Source of the DNA: Oopsacas minuta
Taxonomy: Eukaryota > Porifera > Hexactinellida > Lyssacinosida > Leucopsacidae
NCBI GenBank assembly: GCA_024704765.1
Contig: JAKMXF010000166.1
Location: 708,743-772,742 of the forward strand
DNA length: 64,000 bases
Reading direction: 5' to 3'
Shown here: positions 34,960-46,287 of the stretch, in pieces
Layout: each line of letters starts with the position of its first letter
Numbering within the stretch: position 1 is the stretch's first letter
Translations under genes and position numbers: made by a program
The notes under the pieces: generated by a model
Told to the model about the DNA's origin: nothing
The model's input: only the letters and a program-made list of their open reading frames with translations
The model's database searches: none

Positions 34960-37020
34960 CTAAGACAAATGTATGTGATCTCTGATGAGAAATCTTGTTG
35001 AGTTGTGTAATTAGTGAATTCACCAAAATATCTTACAGCCCATTAATTCAGATAGATTTAGCTCCGAATCCTTTTTGGTATTATTACTTAATGAGGCTAA
35101 AATTGGATCACTTTGAGAGATAAGCCTGACGACCACATCTTTAACGTCGTCCTCAAAGCTAAATTTCCTTGAGAGCCTCTCACGGCATCGCCTGACCAAT
35201 CTATTGCAAGATTCAAGGCCTTCTTCAGACAAATCTTCCAAGCCAAACCCATCATTATGATCTGCAATTAGTTGTGGGCATGAGCTAGAAGTTTATGTAA
35301 AGTAGGGGTTACATGTGTCCATGAAAAAATGAATAAAATGGATTCGTAAGTCTCTCGGCATAGATTATCAAGGCCTTCAGTGTCCACTATCCTGTTGCTA
35401 TTATACAATTTGAAGATAGCACTCAAATTATTAAAGATTGTAGTGTCAACTTGATGTGTCTCGAGAGGAACAACCTTCAATATCCAATAGAGAAATCTTA
35501 TACAGTATCATCGCTACGTGTGAAGCATCTCCAAAAACATTTCCGGTTGTGGTGGTTCCTCCTTGGACTGATGGTGTGTCAATTGATATACTAAGTTTTT
35601 CTTCAATGAGGCTAGTAATAAATTTCTTTGCCCCAAGAATTATTGGCGAAGTTGGTGACTATTTTTGAATAGCACCACACTGTAAATGGCAAATCAATAA
35701 TAGGAAACAACTAAATGTTCTTAAATACGCATATAGAGGAGAAGCGGATATGATATCTTTTTCTGAGACGGTTTGTGTGTTAGATTGAATCTTTGATTTG
35801 TTGGCAAATGACAAAGTTCTTGCTCATCAACCTCGTCAAATACATCACGTGCATCATGGATAGTCCTATTTAAGGGAAAGCCATCTTGAACTATGCTAAT
35901 ATCGTGTATCAGTTTAAACGTTGCAGTACACATTTTGGCAATTAGCACCACCAGCACCGCTTAAGACATTTGCCATCTTTGTATCGAAATGAGATCTTAT
36001 GATCTTGACCACTGCATTGCCAGTGTGTGAACACAAACCACTCTCTTCAATAGTTGAAGTTTCGTTTTTGTTAATAAGTCCATTATAAACTTGGTAGTCT
36101 ATTCATTTTCTGGGAGGGCTAAGAGAGCAACCGGTCGAGTGCAAAATCGTGAATTCGGATGATGAGGTTACATAAGATATGATCATTTGCATTTATGATT
36201 GCGTTAACCTTGAAACCAAATTAAATGAAGGTTTTAGTCGAGAGGTCAGGGTTAGATATAGCTTGCTGGTAAACTCGATGACACTCAGATCCATCTAAGC
36301 CATCGGATACTCGAACTTTCAGCGGATAGACAAGGGTATCAGGACTTAAGTTAGATACAATTCGTTCAACTGTATGGGTGAGTAGTCTGGTGTAAGAAAT
36401 ACCTATTCCACATGGAAATTCTCTATGAATTACATGCACATCATCCAGCAAATGAATATCACCCGGATGTTTAGCTACACTATTGTAGCCTGGTAACTTG
36501 AGATCTTCAGATAATAACGCCGCAGTTCTAAATACTTAATTTCACCGATCTCAAGCGAATGAAAAGAAAGGCTGATTTATCAAGTAATAATTGTGGATTG
36601 ATAGGAGAAGAGTTTCCCTTCTCGGGTATCTCTTTACAAATATTGACACTATTCATGTACTGATCCTCATTGCAACAAAGTAGTAAGAGAAAAGTCTCAA
36701 AAGTCTTCGGAGATACATGCTTATTCTCAGCAACTGATTCGAGGTGAGACTTAAGGGCAGAGACTTGATTTCTCAAACCTTTGGTTGTTAAGTCAGAGAG
36801 CAATTTCTTTTTTGAAAGATTGAAGTCTTCTTCAAAGTTAAAGGTCAATGAAGAAGAGGCACTTAACCTAAGCTTCTTTGGCAGAGGACAAGAGTACATG
36901 GATTTTCAAGTATCAAGGTCCGAGTTTTTATGGAAAAAGGCTCTCTCTTTTTTGAATATCATTGATCTTCAGACGAAAGAAATTTGGTTGATCTCGATCA
37001 AAACTATGAGCTGAAATAAA
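34960..37020 (-). pseudogene. Transib/RAG1-like transposase relic, copy D
   Basis: Reads downwards from about 37020. N-terminal blocks: MYSCPLPKKLRLS (36899), LLLLCCNEDQYMNSVNICKE and a DKSAFLF stretch equivalent to copy C. Catalytic part: SDGLDGSECHRVYQQ near 36310-36265 (first Asp), KMCTATFKLIHD near 35930 (zinc-site remnant), QDGFPLNRTIHDARDVFDE, RFNLTH, then SASPLYAYLRTF near 35745, a GGTTTTGNVFGDAS-like block near 35550 (compare the NGNFARK segment of RAG1), VTPTLHKLLAHAHN near 35320-35280, and after one frameshift GLEDLSEEGLESCNRLVRR with FSFEDDVKDVVVRL (35241-35100), the third catalytic region. This copy shows the best continuity of the C-terminal half. No CCHC-like tail could be read beyond it. 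Several frameshifts; inactive. Confidence 0.78.
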
Positions 37021-37966
37021 TTGATCTGCGATTGAACGAGTGCCAAGTAATTTATGCTCACAATAAACTGAAAAGCTTGAAGGTTGTTCATTTTCTAGAT
37101 AAATACTATATTAATTGTTAACAATACTATTAATGTTTGTTTTATATGCCTATAAAAGAAATTCTAAAATCTAAGAATTAAGGAAATTTGATGAAACATT
37201 TTCTCACAGTATAAGATTTTTCATTTTTTAATGGAATCTTTGTAAATACAGGATGAGAATATTTATTTAACTTAATTTCAAGCTGAATTTTGTAAATTAC
37301 TTCACGTTTTCATTATATCCAGAAGTATTAAAAATAAAAGATAAATTCAAAGCTCAAGAGATTAAACTATACTGTGGCGAATTTTCGGGAACCTGGAAAT
37401 TGCTATATTTTATAGAATTAAAAATGGTATACTAAAAAACTCAGGGGATAACTTGACAGAACGAGACAAATGAAGTTTAGAGACTTCGAAGTTGAGTGAC
37501 GACAGAAAGATCTAACAGAAAAATTTATCAAAATATTAGATCTATTTTAAGGATTTATTATTGGAACTCCCTTATATAATCGCTATAATAAGATAGTAGT
37601 CGATAATGCAAAGGAATTAAGTCTTTGGAATGTATTAGTTGCTTAGATGCTGAAATTTAAGTTCAATGATATAAATGAATATCCACCGATTTCAAAGAAT
37701 GAGCAGGATATTGTCAATGCTTACATACATTCCAATTGTTGCTAAACTAAATGATGAATCGTTACAATTTTTTGATGTTTCAAGTAATTGGATATTTCTC
37801 TTTCCAATGAACATTAAATGGTCAATAAATATCGGATCGAAATTTTTACCAATTTCAAGGGGGTGCGCCACTGTGTGCAGAGACGAAGTCAATGCTACGT
37901 TTTGCCAAAGAAATTTAAAATGAAATCGGTGAACTTGTCAAAACCAGGTCTAAACTAACCCTGCAT
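37021..37966. other. Intron segment, no gene recognised
   Basis: AT-rich. Overlapping open stretches on both strands near 37675-37923 have no recognisable motif. Confidence 0.45.
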
Positions 37967-38327
37967 GCCAAAAATCAGTCCTGGGGGCGTCCAGTTTCTT
38001 CAATCAATTGTACATATACAAACATATATAAATATATATACATGTGCAGATTAATTGCATTGAAATGGTAGCGATGTATGAATATATTGAGATTCCTTAT
38101 ATATAGCTGAGCTATAGTTTAGTACAGTTTTCTGCGATAAAAAGTCCATACCCTCATTCGAAAAGTTGACTTTCAATAATTAAAACAAATGACCTTTCCT
38201 CGGACATAGAAAAGCTAATACACAAAAACTGTGTATTATAGCAGAGCTATACATAAGGTATTTGATATATGTTTGTATGTCCAGCATTGATTGAACAAAC
38301 TGGAGGACCAAAGGGCTGATTTTTACC
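37967..38327. mobile_element. MITE of about 361 bp with long inverted ends
   Basis: The left arm (CCAAAAATCAGTCCTGGGGG, then CGTCCAGTTTCTTCAATCAAT and TACATATACAAACATATAT) is matched, in reverse complement, by the right arm (TAAAAATCAGCCCTTTGGTC, CTCCAGTTTGTTCAATCAAT, ACATACAAACATATAT). The arms extend about 70 bp. No coding sequence lies between them. The superfamily is unknown because the extreme ends and target duplication are unclear. A related single end lies at 15452-15510. Confidence 0.72.
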
Positions 38328-39437
38328 ATACAGTAGTATTTTGGGTCTAGCTCGAACAAGCTCGAGCCTTGAACGAAATTATAACATCACTGTCACATTG
38401 GGAAAATCGAAAATTCACAGTATTAACCACTGCTCAGCCAATATACATGAGAGAATTTTGAAATTTGAATACCAGGTATTCAGGGTGCCAAATGTCCTGA
38501 AGTCATGACTCCTAACTCATCATGGAATTAATACAGCATAATGACTTTAAAATTAAGGCGCATTAATTTGGTTATGTAAATTACATTCCATAGTTTTATC
38601 TAAGAGGAATGCACTATAATCACGATTTTTACTGTGCAGGCTATAGTATTTTATAGTTTCGCAGTATTGATCTTAGTGCGTATTTTGTTAAAATTTTTTC
38701 TGTATGTTCTCTATAGCCCACACCGTTCATAATCAAGAGCATAAAATTAGTCAAAGGGTAGATTCTTACTTATAAATTTATGGCTCAGTATACTAAATTC
38801 ATCTGTGTTAATTTGCCAATTTGGTCACTATAAATTTCAAATACAAATTGCAGAAACTTCTAGAAACTCAACAACTAGTTCGCATATAGAATTTCGATTG
38901 AACTGGAATTTAATTGTTCTGATTTCGAAATCAAATTTCACGGAAGAATTTGAGGTATTTGGAAATTACTAACAAACAGCTGGCGTATGGGGGAAGCCGT
39001 CTCTCCATCGACATCCTAGTCTATTTATTAAATTCGTGTAAAGTGGCACTAGTAATTGGAGGCAATATGAAAGGTAAAATGCAACATCAACACACATAGT
39101 GCTTCCAATAAATAGTTTCAATTTACAAATTTCATTAATAGACGAAGCTGTGGGCATAGATTGAATTATATATGTTTTGACTATGAGGAATGCTTTTTAC
39201 TTACATTAGTATATTGATTAACTCTAAGGCTAGCTTTTTACACGCCTTAGGTTATTTTTAACACTAAGGTAATCGTTTTAATCGTCGACCAACGCACCAT
39301 AAGAGATTCAGCTATGAGATTCTCAAGCAAATCCAAGGCATACGGAAACGGTCAGGGCACAAGGAACTAACAAGCGAAGCGCTCTAATTATCAAATAATC
39401 GGTTAATTCAAAATACAATACAAGAATATTAAAGTAC
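38328..39437. other. Intron segment next to the SLK-like donor site
   Basis: No gene recognised. Contains the second member (about 38975-39100) of a dispersed repeat shared with about 20800-20905. Confidence 0.5.
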
Positions 39438-39953
39438 CTCTTATCTAACTCGTTCTTTTCTTGAATTTGCTGACTTTCTTTATTATCTTTCTCTTGTTTA
39501 ATATGATCAATTAATATGAGACAATCTTTTTGCTCTTCACGTTGTAACTGTCTCAATTCTCTAACTTGAATTTGGCGTAGGTCTTTCAATTTTTTATGAG
39601 CTGAATCTTGATAATTACCATCCATATTGTTATTAATATCAATAATACGAGTTGTGCGAGTAGTTATTACCTGTCCATCTACTTCAAACGTCCTCATTCT
39701 TGATAAAGTCTGGTATTTATAATCATTTGGAATATTCGAATTAGAAATTTCGGATTTATCATGGACCATATCTATAGATATTTTAGGATGCGAAACGGAA
39801 TTATCAACAAATAACCTTTTTTCATTATATTCAGATAAAGGAATGTCTTTTGACAGCAGTTTGTCGGTGTGATTTAATTGTTCGGAGCCTGAAACATTTA
39901 TGGGTAGTTTGAGAACAGTGATATCGGTGGTTGAATTGAGACCAGAATCCACC
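39438..39953 (-). CDS. SLK: SLK/LOK-like Ste20 kinase, penultimate visible exon
   Basis: A 516-bp exon (172 codons with split ends) of the same minus-strand gene. It begins after a strong acceptor (TTCTTTTTTATCTATTAG, ending 39954) with the third base of a codon and ends AAGAG before GTACTTT. The first hundred residues are Ser/Thr/Asn-rich and look like the variable middle region that separates the kinase domain from the coiled coil in this family. From about residue 100 the conserved part starts: MRTFEVDGQVITTRTTRIID, then LKDLRQIQVRELRQLQREEQ, the opening of the PKK coiled coil, ending KNELDKR. Joined to the next exon the heptad-rich region is continuous. The exon is undamaged. The kinase-domain exons are not seen in this window. 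Confidence 0.88.
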
Positions 39954-40890
39954 CTAATAGATAAAAAAGAATAAACAGCTGGAATGTCTTGGATAATAAT
40001 TATTAAATCATAACCATCTTGAGAAATGGTGGTTACCAAAGGATCACAAGTGGCAGAAGGTAAAACCAATTGGAGTTAGGGGAGAAATCTTAAAGTGCTG
40101 CTCCCGCCAACAATAATATGATATAGACAGAATTATATCCGCGCCATGTAGGAATTCCTACTTGGATCAAAAAGGTGGAATAATTTCTAAAGAGGTATTC
40201 TTTGGATTATTGTCATACATGCCGTTAGGGAATTGCTTGGAGGCTTGCCTCCCCCTGAAAGTAGGTTGGGTATTTTGATGGGATATACGTATTGGTAGAG
40301 ATGTATTTTTGGTACAACTATAGTCTAGTACTGCAAGCTTATTTCCATTTAATCGACGCTACGGCGTATTTTGAAGTTATAGAACTCGTCGAATAATGAA
40401 CAGAGAACTTTAGAACAGAAAATCCGTCAAAATTAGACAAATTTCCAATTATTCACTATATTTGCAAAGTCTATGGGGATATTTTGCGATACTGAATGAA
40501 GCCAATTATACGCTATTCTATACATTGTTTGCATTCACTTTCCGGATGCTTACTACCCTCACACCTTCAGTATTTCTATGGATATTCATTTTTCGATATT
40601 TTCTATATAATGATTTACAATGAGCGGTCATGAAACTAACTAAAGAAATTTTAATTCATGAATCCGCTTTTAGAACATATATGAGATTAGTTGAATACCT
40701 CAGTAATTCACATGTTTGCAAAGTAGTTCATGATTACCCAACATTGTTATAAGAATGCAAGATTTTCAATGTAATGAGCATCATTAATCCAAATAACAAA
40801 ATATTAATGTGGTTATGTTAAATTAAGATGCCACGAATTGTGGCACTCCTTCTAGTAATAATGTTACACCGATGGCCCGACTGATATATA
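39954..40890. other. Upstream intron of the SLK-like gene, no gene recognised
   Basis: Begins on the minus strand with the polypyrimidine tract and acceptor of the exon at 39953; otherwise AT-rich without recognised content. Confidence 0.5.
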
Positions 40891-41426
40891 CAGTGGAAGC
40901 TGCTTAATCGAGACTCGGATAATCGGTATATCCGCTTAAATGGGACAAAGGTTTGTGAATAGACATTTTACATAGAAAAATCGACGGATAATTGGGACTT
41001 TGAATCGGTTAATAGTGATTTTTTATCCCGATTAACCGATTATTTGAAATTCATAATCGGTTAATCGGTAATTCTTATCCCGATTAAACGAATATGAAAA
41101 TTATATTCGTTTAATTGGGATTTGATCCAATAAAACGACTTTATATGTATTCTTAATCATTGTAATATGGTTTGTTCATAAAACTAGGAATTTGAATATT
41201 CTACAGCCATAATAATACAACGCCTATTGGATTTCAATTTACAATACAAGATTATTAACTTTGTTCACTCCCTATATAAATCAGGATTTAGCAGTAGTGC
41301 AATAGGATATTTCTGGTTATGATCTAAGATCATGAAAATTTGTTTTGAATACTTAAATATATCATAATCGGTTTACCGAGACAAAACATTTACTCCCAAG
41401 ATGTCTCGATTAAGCGGCTTCCACTG
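40891..41426. mobile_element. 536-bp pogo-like MITE with well-kept ends
   Basis: Flanked by TA (40889-40890 and 41427-41428). The ends are CAGTGGAAGCTGCTTAATCG and, reverse-complemented, CAGTGGAAGCCGCTTAATCG, matching at all but one position over about 24 bp. The interior repeats ATCGGTTAATCGG / CCGATTAACCGATTA words on both strands near 40930-41110 and at 41365. No transposase. This is a miniature relative of pogo/Tigger elements, about the same size as 3300-3837. Confidence 0.8.
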
Positions 41427-41473
41427 TAATAAGAATGATCACAAATGTATTCTACTTATTTACATTACAAATA

Positions 41474-42015
41474 ATGGATTTTCAGCCAACACTTGAGCCC
41501 ACTGCCTTCAATGAAATCCCACAGGATTTGCCTTTTGAAGATATTATTATCCTGGCACACTGTTGTGATGATGCTATAAACTGGTTAAGAACATATGACT
41601 TATTAGCGCGTCGAATGCAGTGTCGTTGTGGAGTAGAAATGTATGAAACACATTCTTCTCACTGTCAGGATGGCAATGGATGGAGATGCAGTTCATGTAA
41701 ACGAAGTGTTCGATCCGCCATATGTCCATCTTCACATCATCCAAAATACAACTCCCATTGATGTTCAGGTTCCTGTACTATTGAGGGAGGACTTACGATC
41801 GTATGCATTTTGGAGAAGCACTTAACATGGCGTCCGAACACAGTTGTTGATTGGAAAAATTATATGAAGGGAATATGTTATTGGATGTCCAGGCAAGATC
41901 ATTGAGATAGACGATTCCAAATTCGGCAAACGAAAGTATAAGAGATGTAGACTGTTAACTGGCCAGTGGGTATTCGGGATGGTTGAGAGAAGTAAATATA
42001 AAATTATGGTTATAA
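41474..42015 (+). pseudogene. Merlin (ISXO2-like) transposase relic
   Basis: A degraded transposase of the Merlin superfamily, the eukaryotic relatives of bacterial IS1016/ISXO2. It begins near ATG 41474 (MDFQPTLEPTAFNEIP). The N-terminal zinc-binding region reads CRCGVEMYETHSS ... GWRCSSCKRSVRSAI (near 41620-41735). The frame then shifts twice (about 41740 and 41840) through RPNTVVDWKNYMKG to the very characteristic block PGKIIEIDDSKFGKRKYKRC, followed by LLTGQWVFGMVERSKYKIMV (41890-42010); the Asp in IDDS is the first catalytic residue. The second catalytic region is not securely identified; a weak candidate (AITIDSFKCLNTN) is at about 42464-42502. Inactive. Terminal repeats not found. Confidence 0.8.
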
Positions 42016-43380
42016 CATCGAAGATCATAATATAGATTGCACAATTCTATTAAATTCAAATCTGTCATGATTTCAATGATATAAACTGAGAGGATACACG
42101 TTTCTTACAGAATCTTTGTCAATATTCCTATTTTTGTGTGGAATTACAAAATCAGACATTTTTCTCGTATTATTTACATTTGTGCTTAAAATACTCTATA
42201 TACTCTACTTAGATTATGATTGATGTAACTCTGTTGGCAATTACTTCTGTCATTCACATATTCATACTTTGTACGCATGAAATCGCCAGCTCTTAAGTTT
42301 AACTTCGTTTCTAAAATTGGATGTTTGACTATTCTGAACCAATTTTCTGCACTTGCATTACTAGCCAGGTTGTAATTGCTCCTTGGTCATCAACTGTATT
42401 TCTTAATGACTAAGGAGCAATTAAAACAATTGATAGGATCTTTCTATCCCACATATTCTAGCGTTAATGCGATTACTATAGACAGCTTTAAATGCCTCAA
42501 TACCAATATATGAAAATTTGTCTCGCAATTTGACTACCCAATGAATACATATACTGATCTGATAATTGTTCAGAAGGAAGTACTTGTTCTTAAACAAATT
42601 AATTGATTTACAATCCAATTCTTAGAATTAGACTAATTCTTAGAATAATTCTAAGAAAAATATTTAGTGAGGTAAAGAGGACACTTAACTTATAATTTAT
42701 TCTACTTTTCTATGAAATTATAATCAATACGCATTTTTTACAAAGAAGATTGTTTATCGCTTAAGACAATATGTTTGATTATCATATCCACATGTTGTAA
42801 TAACCGGGGCAAGGAACTAGTCAAACTACATACCAACTATATTTAGATACTATTTCTTGATATCACTCTGAATTGTATTATGATATCAATAAATGTATTT
42901 ACGTAATTATATCTCATATATTTGAAAACATAATAGTGTTGTATCTAAACTAAGGTAAATAAAGTCAATGCCATTTGAGTGACGTCCTGCAATAATATAC
43001 GCAATATATGCCAATTGATCCATTAAGCATATTATCAACTTTAGTTATAAGTATAAATAATAAAAAATTGTTAATTAATTATGATAATATCTTACCAATC
43101 GCTCGCATTATGGCCACTGAAAAATCGAACCTCGTTCAAAGAATTTTACTCAGGAGGAGATAATATCACTCGTGGATCTCATTCATGATAAATCAAGTAT
43201 ACAAGTATAAGGATTGCATTTTCTACTATGTGCATATCTTCTTAAAAAGCGATTGAAGTCGAATGAATTGGCATAAATTTTATTAATCAAGAGCAAGAAT
43301 CAATCGAGTAGAATTACACAATTCTAAGAACAAAGTCTTATTCTAAGAACTTCATTTAAGAATTTTAGTTAATAAGGCCC
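42016..43380. repeat. Hairpin-bearing segment and ATTCTTAGAAT cluster 2
   Basis: An inverted repeat at 42373-42422 has 17-bp arms (AATTGCTCCTTGGTCAT and ATGACTAAGGAGCAATT, one mismatch) around a 16-base loop. At 42625-42660 and again at 43315-43360 there are ATTCTTAGAATAATTCTAAGAA-like palindromic words, similar to cluster 1 at 14740-14870. The two groups lie about 700 bp apart and might be ends of one element, but no target duplication was seen. Otherwise AT-rich. Confidence 0.5.
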
Positions 43381-45560
43381 AGGCTTCAGGCTGAAGCATT
43401 AACTGCGTTTAAGGACGTTCCAATGGATGATAGAAAGGATTATGGATTAGTTACTCCTGCTCTTCAAAAGCTCTAGTGCCAGAAGAAGACAAATTCATTG
43501 CAATCGACCCTTATGCTAGAGGACGCTATAATTGTGTATTCAACTACTGATGGCAATGAACTAAAGGAGGGTTGCAATGACTTGATGTATACCAAGATGG
43601 TAACTTATGAGATACCTTCTGTTCTGAAGATTACAGTGACATATTGTCCCACTATAAGGAGTTACTGTCTTTCATTCCAGGGACTACACAAGTCACTACT
43701 CGCAGAATTTCTGTCACCCACAAGTTACCCGTAAGATCACATGCTAGACCCATTCCACATATTTATACGACCGAGATAACTAAATGCTAAAATCTGCAAG
43801 GATTCTTATCCTTACCACTACCAGATGAAGTAGAAGAAAGAATCGAGGGTAGCGAATTATTCTCAAAATTGGATCTTAATAGCGGATACTGGCAGGTTCC
43901 ATTACGTAATAAATATCGTGAAATGTCAGCGTTCTCTCCAGGTCCAGGAATGGGATTGTATCAGTTTAATATGGTGCCATTTGGACTGGCCAATGCTCCT
44001 GAATCATTTCAAAGAATGATGGATTCTGTTTTACGAGGGCTGGAAGAATTTAGTTTTCTATTTGTTGACGATACTTGATATTTTCGCCTGATGATGTACA
44101 ACATCTAAATCATCTGTCCAGAGTTTTAAGAAGAATTCAAAAAGCTGTTTTAATACTGCGAGGATCTAAATGCGAAATTGGCAAATGTGAGATTGAATAT
44201 TTGGGTCACGTATTTCAAAAGTGTTATGGCTCAAAACACTTTCCGAATTTCGGCAATCATAGAATGGCCTCGTCCTCAAAATTATAAAGATATTCGTCTA
44301 TTTCTTGGAGTAGCCATCAATTACCTTTGTGAGGAATTTTTCAAAAATTGCGAGTCCATTGAATCAACTACTTCAGAAGAATACACCATTTGATTCTGAT
44401 TCAGAATGCGAGAACTCGTTCAAAAAACTTAAGTATTGTTTAGAGAACGGTCCCGTTCAAAGATGTTCATCTATTGATAAGTAATAGTCATTGTATACAG
44501 ATTCTTCAGGGGTTGGTATTGGAGCCGTATTGGAACAGGTCGGTAGAGGTGTCGTATATTCAAGTATAACACTGAAGGATGCAGAAAAGAAGTATTCAAC
44601 GATTGTAGGAGAATGTTTGGCACTTGTGAATGTAATTAATAAAATTCAGACAATACCTATTGGGAAAACACTTTACCGTATACGGTGAACATAAACCTTT
44701 GGAATGGATATTCGAAAAAAGGAATGTCGTAAAGCAATCCAAGAATATGATTTTACAATTCGGTATCGTTCCGATAGTATAAAATCTAATGCAGATACTT
44801 ACTCAGAGGGTAGATCTGAACATTGGTGACGCGGAACCTGTATGTATATCTGAATTAATTCACATTGACATAGCCGAGGATGAATTGTGTTTAGCACAAT
44901 GAAAAGAACCAATATTAAGAGTTGAGATGGAAAATTTAGCATCTAATGAGCCTCAATATTAAAAGAACAGGGATATATCGAAATGCTTATCAAACGATTA
45001 CAACAAATTTGGAATCAATTAGATAGTAAATGGAATTATTTTTCGAATCTACAAGCCTCATGCATTTAGCGATTTTACTCGTGTAGTTGTTGTACCAGGG
45101 TGCCTTAAGACTAGGCCTTTACATCGGTGCCATGATCTACCACAATCAGGATACTTAGGTTTGAGAAGAGCCTCGGAAAATTGAAAAGGATTGCTTTCCG
45201 ACTCGGTCATCCTCAATATTTACACTCTGATCAGAGTATAAATTTTGAGTCTGTATTAATCAAAGAGATCTGTGAAGCATGGGGAATAGGTAAAAGTAGA
45301 ACTACCATATATCATACACCAGGAAATGGGGAAGTGGAACGAGCAAATAGAAGTTCACCTAGCTTGGTTATTGCAGACATAAGTAATTCGAATAGCCAAA
45401 AAAGCTAGTGCATGTGAACAGATTAAGACCTAGATATATGGGGTTAATATTTTATCATCACCTCCAACAGAGGTAGAAGAAGAAATTTGCGAATCGAGGG
45501 TAATCAAGAGATCGAGATGACATGGACAAGAGAGCAATTGAGCAATCGAACGAATTAAAT
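43381..45560 (+). mobile_element. Ty3/gypsy retrotransposon relic (pol)
   Basis: Decayed pol of a Ty3/gypsy-type LTR retrotransposon. In order: a reverse transcriptase block beginning KLDLNSGYWQVPLRNKYREM near 43869, then FNMVPFGLANAPESFQRMMD and the active-site FVDDT near 44064; the segment IEYLGHVFQK near 44200; RNase H with YTDSSGVGIGAVLEQ near 44494 and YSTIVGECLALV; and an integrase fragment with LHSDQSINFES near 45220 and TPGNGEVERAN near 45320. Frames shift at about 43860, 44078, 44230, 44400, 44690 and 45180, and stops are frequent. LTRs, primer-binding site and gag are not recognised with confidence. Dead copy. Confidence 0.85.
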
Positions 45561-46287
45561 AGTTCATTCAACCATAGTCTAAGACTAAACCAAGGTAAAG
45601 ATTTGTCCAGCAATCGGATGTTCACAGTGGACAACAAGCAGAAATATCATATTGGAACTAAATAACACGGGCAAGGAACAAGGGCCAATTGAATTTGTTC
45701 CAAACACGACATCCACACCAAGATCAGTCAACAGAGAAAATATTGACTGAGGTAATGATAAGGAATTGAGAAAATCCTCTAGAGTTAGTTGTTATTGGAA
45801 TATTATATCACCTGATAAGCTCAGGGGCAAGCTTAGAGATAGAAGTAAGTATTGTAACAATGTGATTGAGTAAATTAACTGACATAAGTTATTCTTTATT
45901 GGATATTATGGAATAATGGCTATATATATTCATGTAGTAAATTGTTAAGAGCTTTTGGGTTATATGTATCATTTACACAGGGTTACATAAATATATTTTT
46001 TCAATACACAATCTAAGTTATCCAAATTTTCTAATACAACTTTTCGTGCAGAGTTTGAAAAACGCATCCATTCATGGCCATCACGTCAGGACTTTATAGT
46101 ATAGAACAAGACTTGTTTTTGAATAGTACATTTTAACATTAATATAAATGATCAAATAAAATGTTCCCAACCTCAAATTTTCATATGTAAATATACTGAA
46201 ATAATATACTTCTTGTTCACTACATATCTCTACATATGAAAGGGCATATACTATGTGTTAGTCTATAAATTTTCTTAAGAACCTAGA
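45561..46287. other. No gene recognised
   Basis: AT-rich sequence after the gypsy relic. It may contain its decayed 3' end, but no LTR could be identified. Confidence 0.45.

Larger units (their letters stand above)
11353..39437 (-). other. 28.1-kb intron of the SLK-like gene
   Basis: The minus-strand intron runs from a donor after GATAAGAG (GTACTTT, starting at 39437) to an acceptor TTTTATAG ending at 11353. Both exons stay in one frame through a split Arg codon (AG+G). The intron is filled with mobile DNA: at least one mariner, two DD37E elements, a maT-like element nested in a Transib element, a second decayed mariner, a further Transib copy, one copy of an uncharacterised repeated gene and several MITEs. 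No additional PKK-coding sequence appears to be missing between the exons, because family spacing is kept across the join. Confidence 0.85.
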
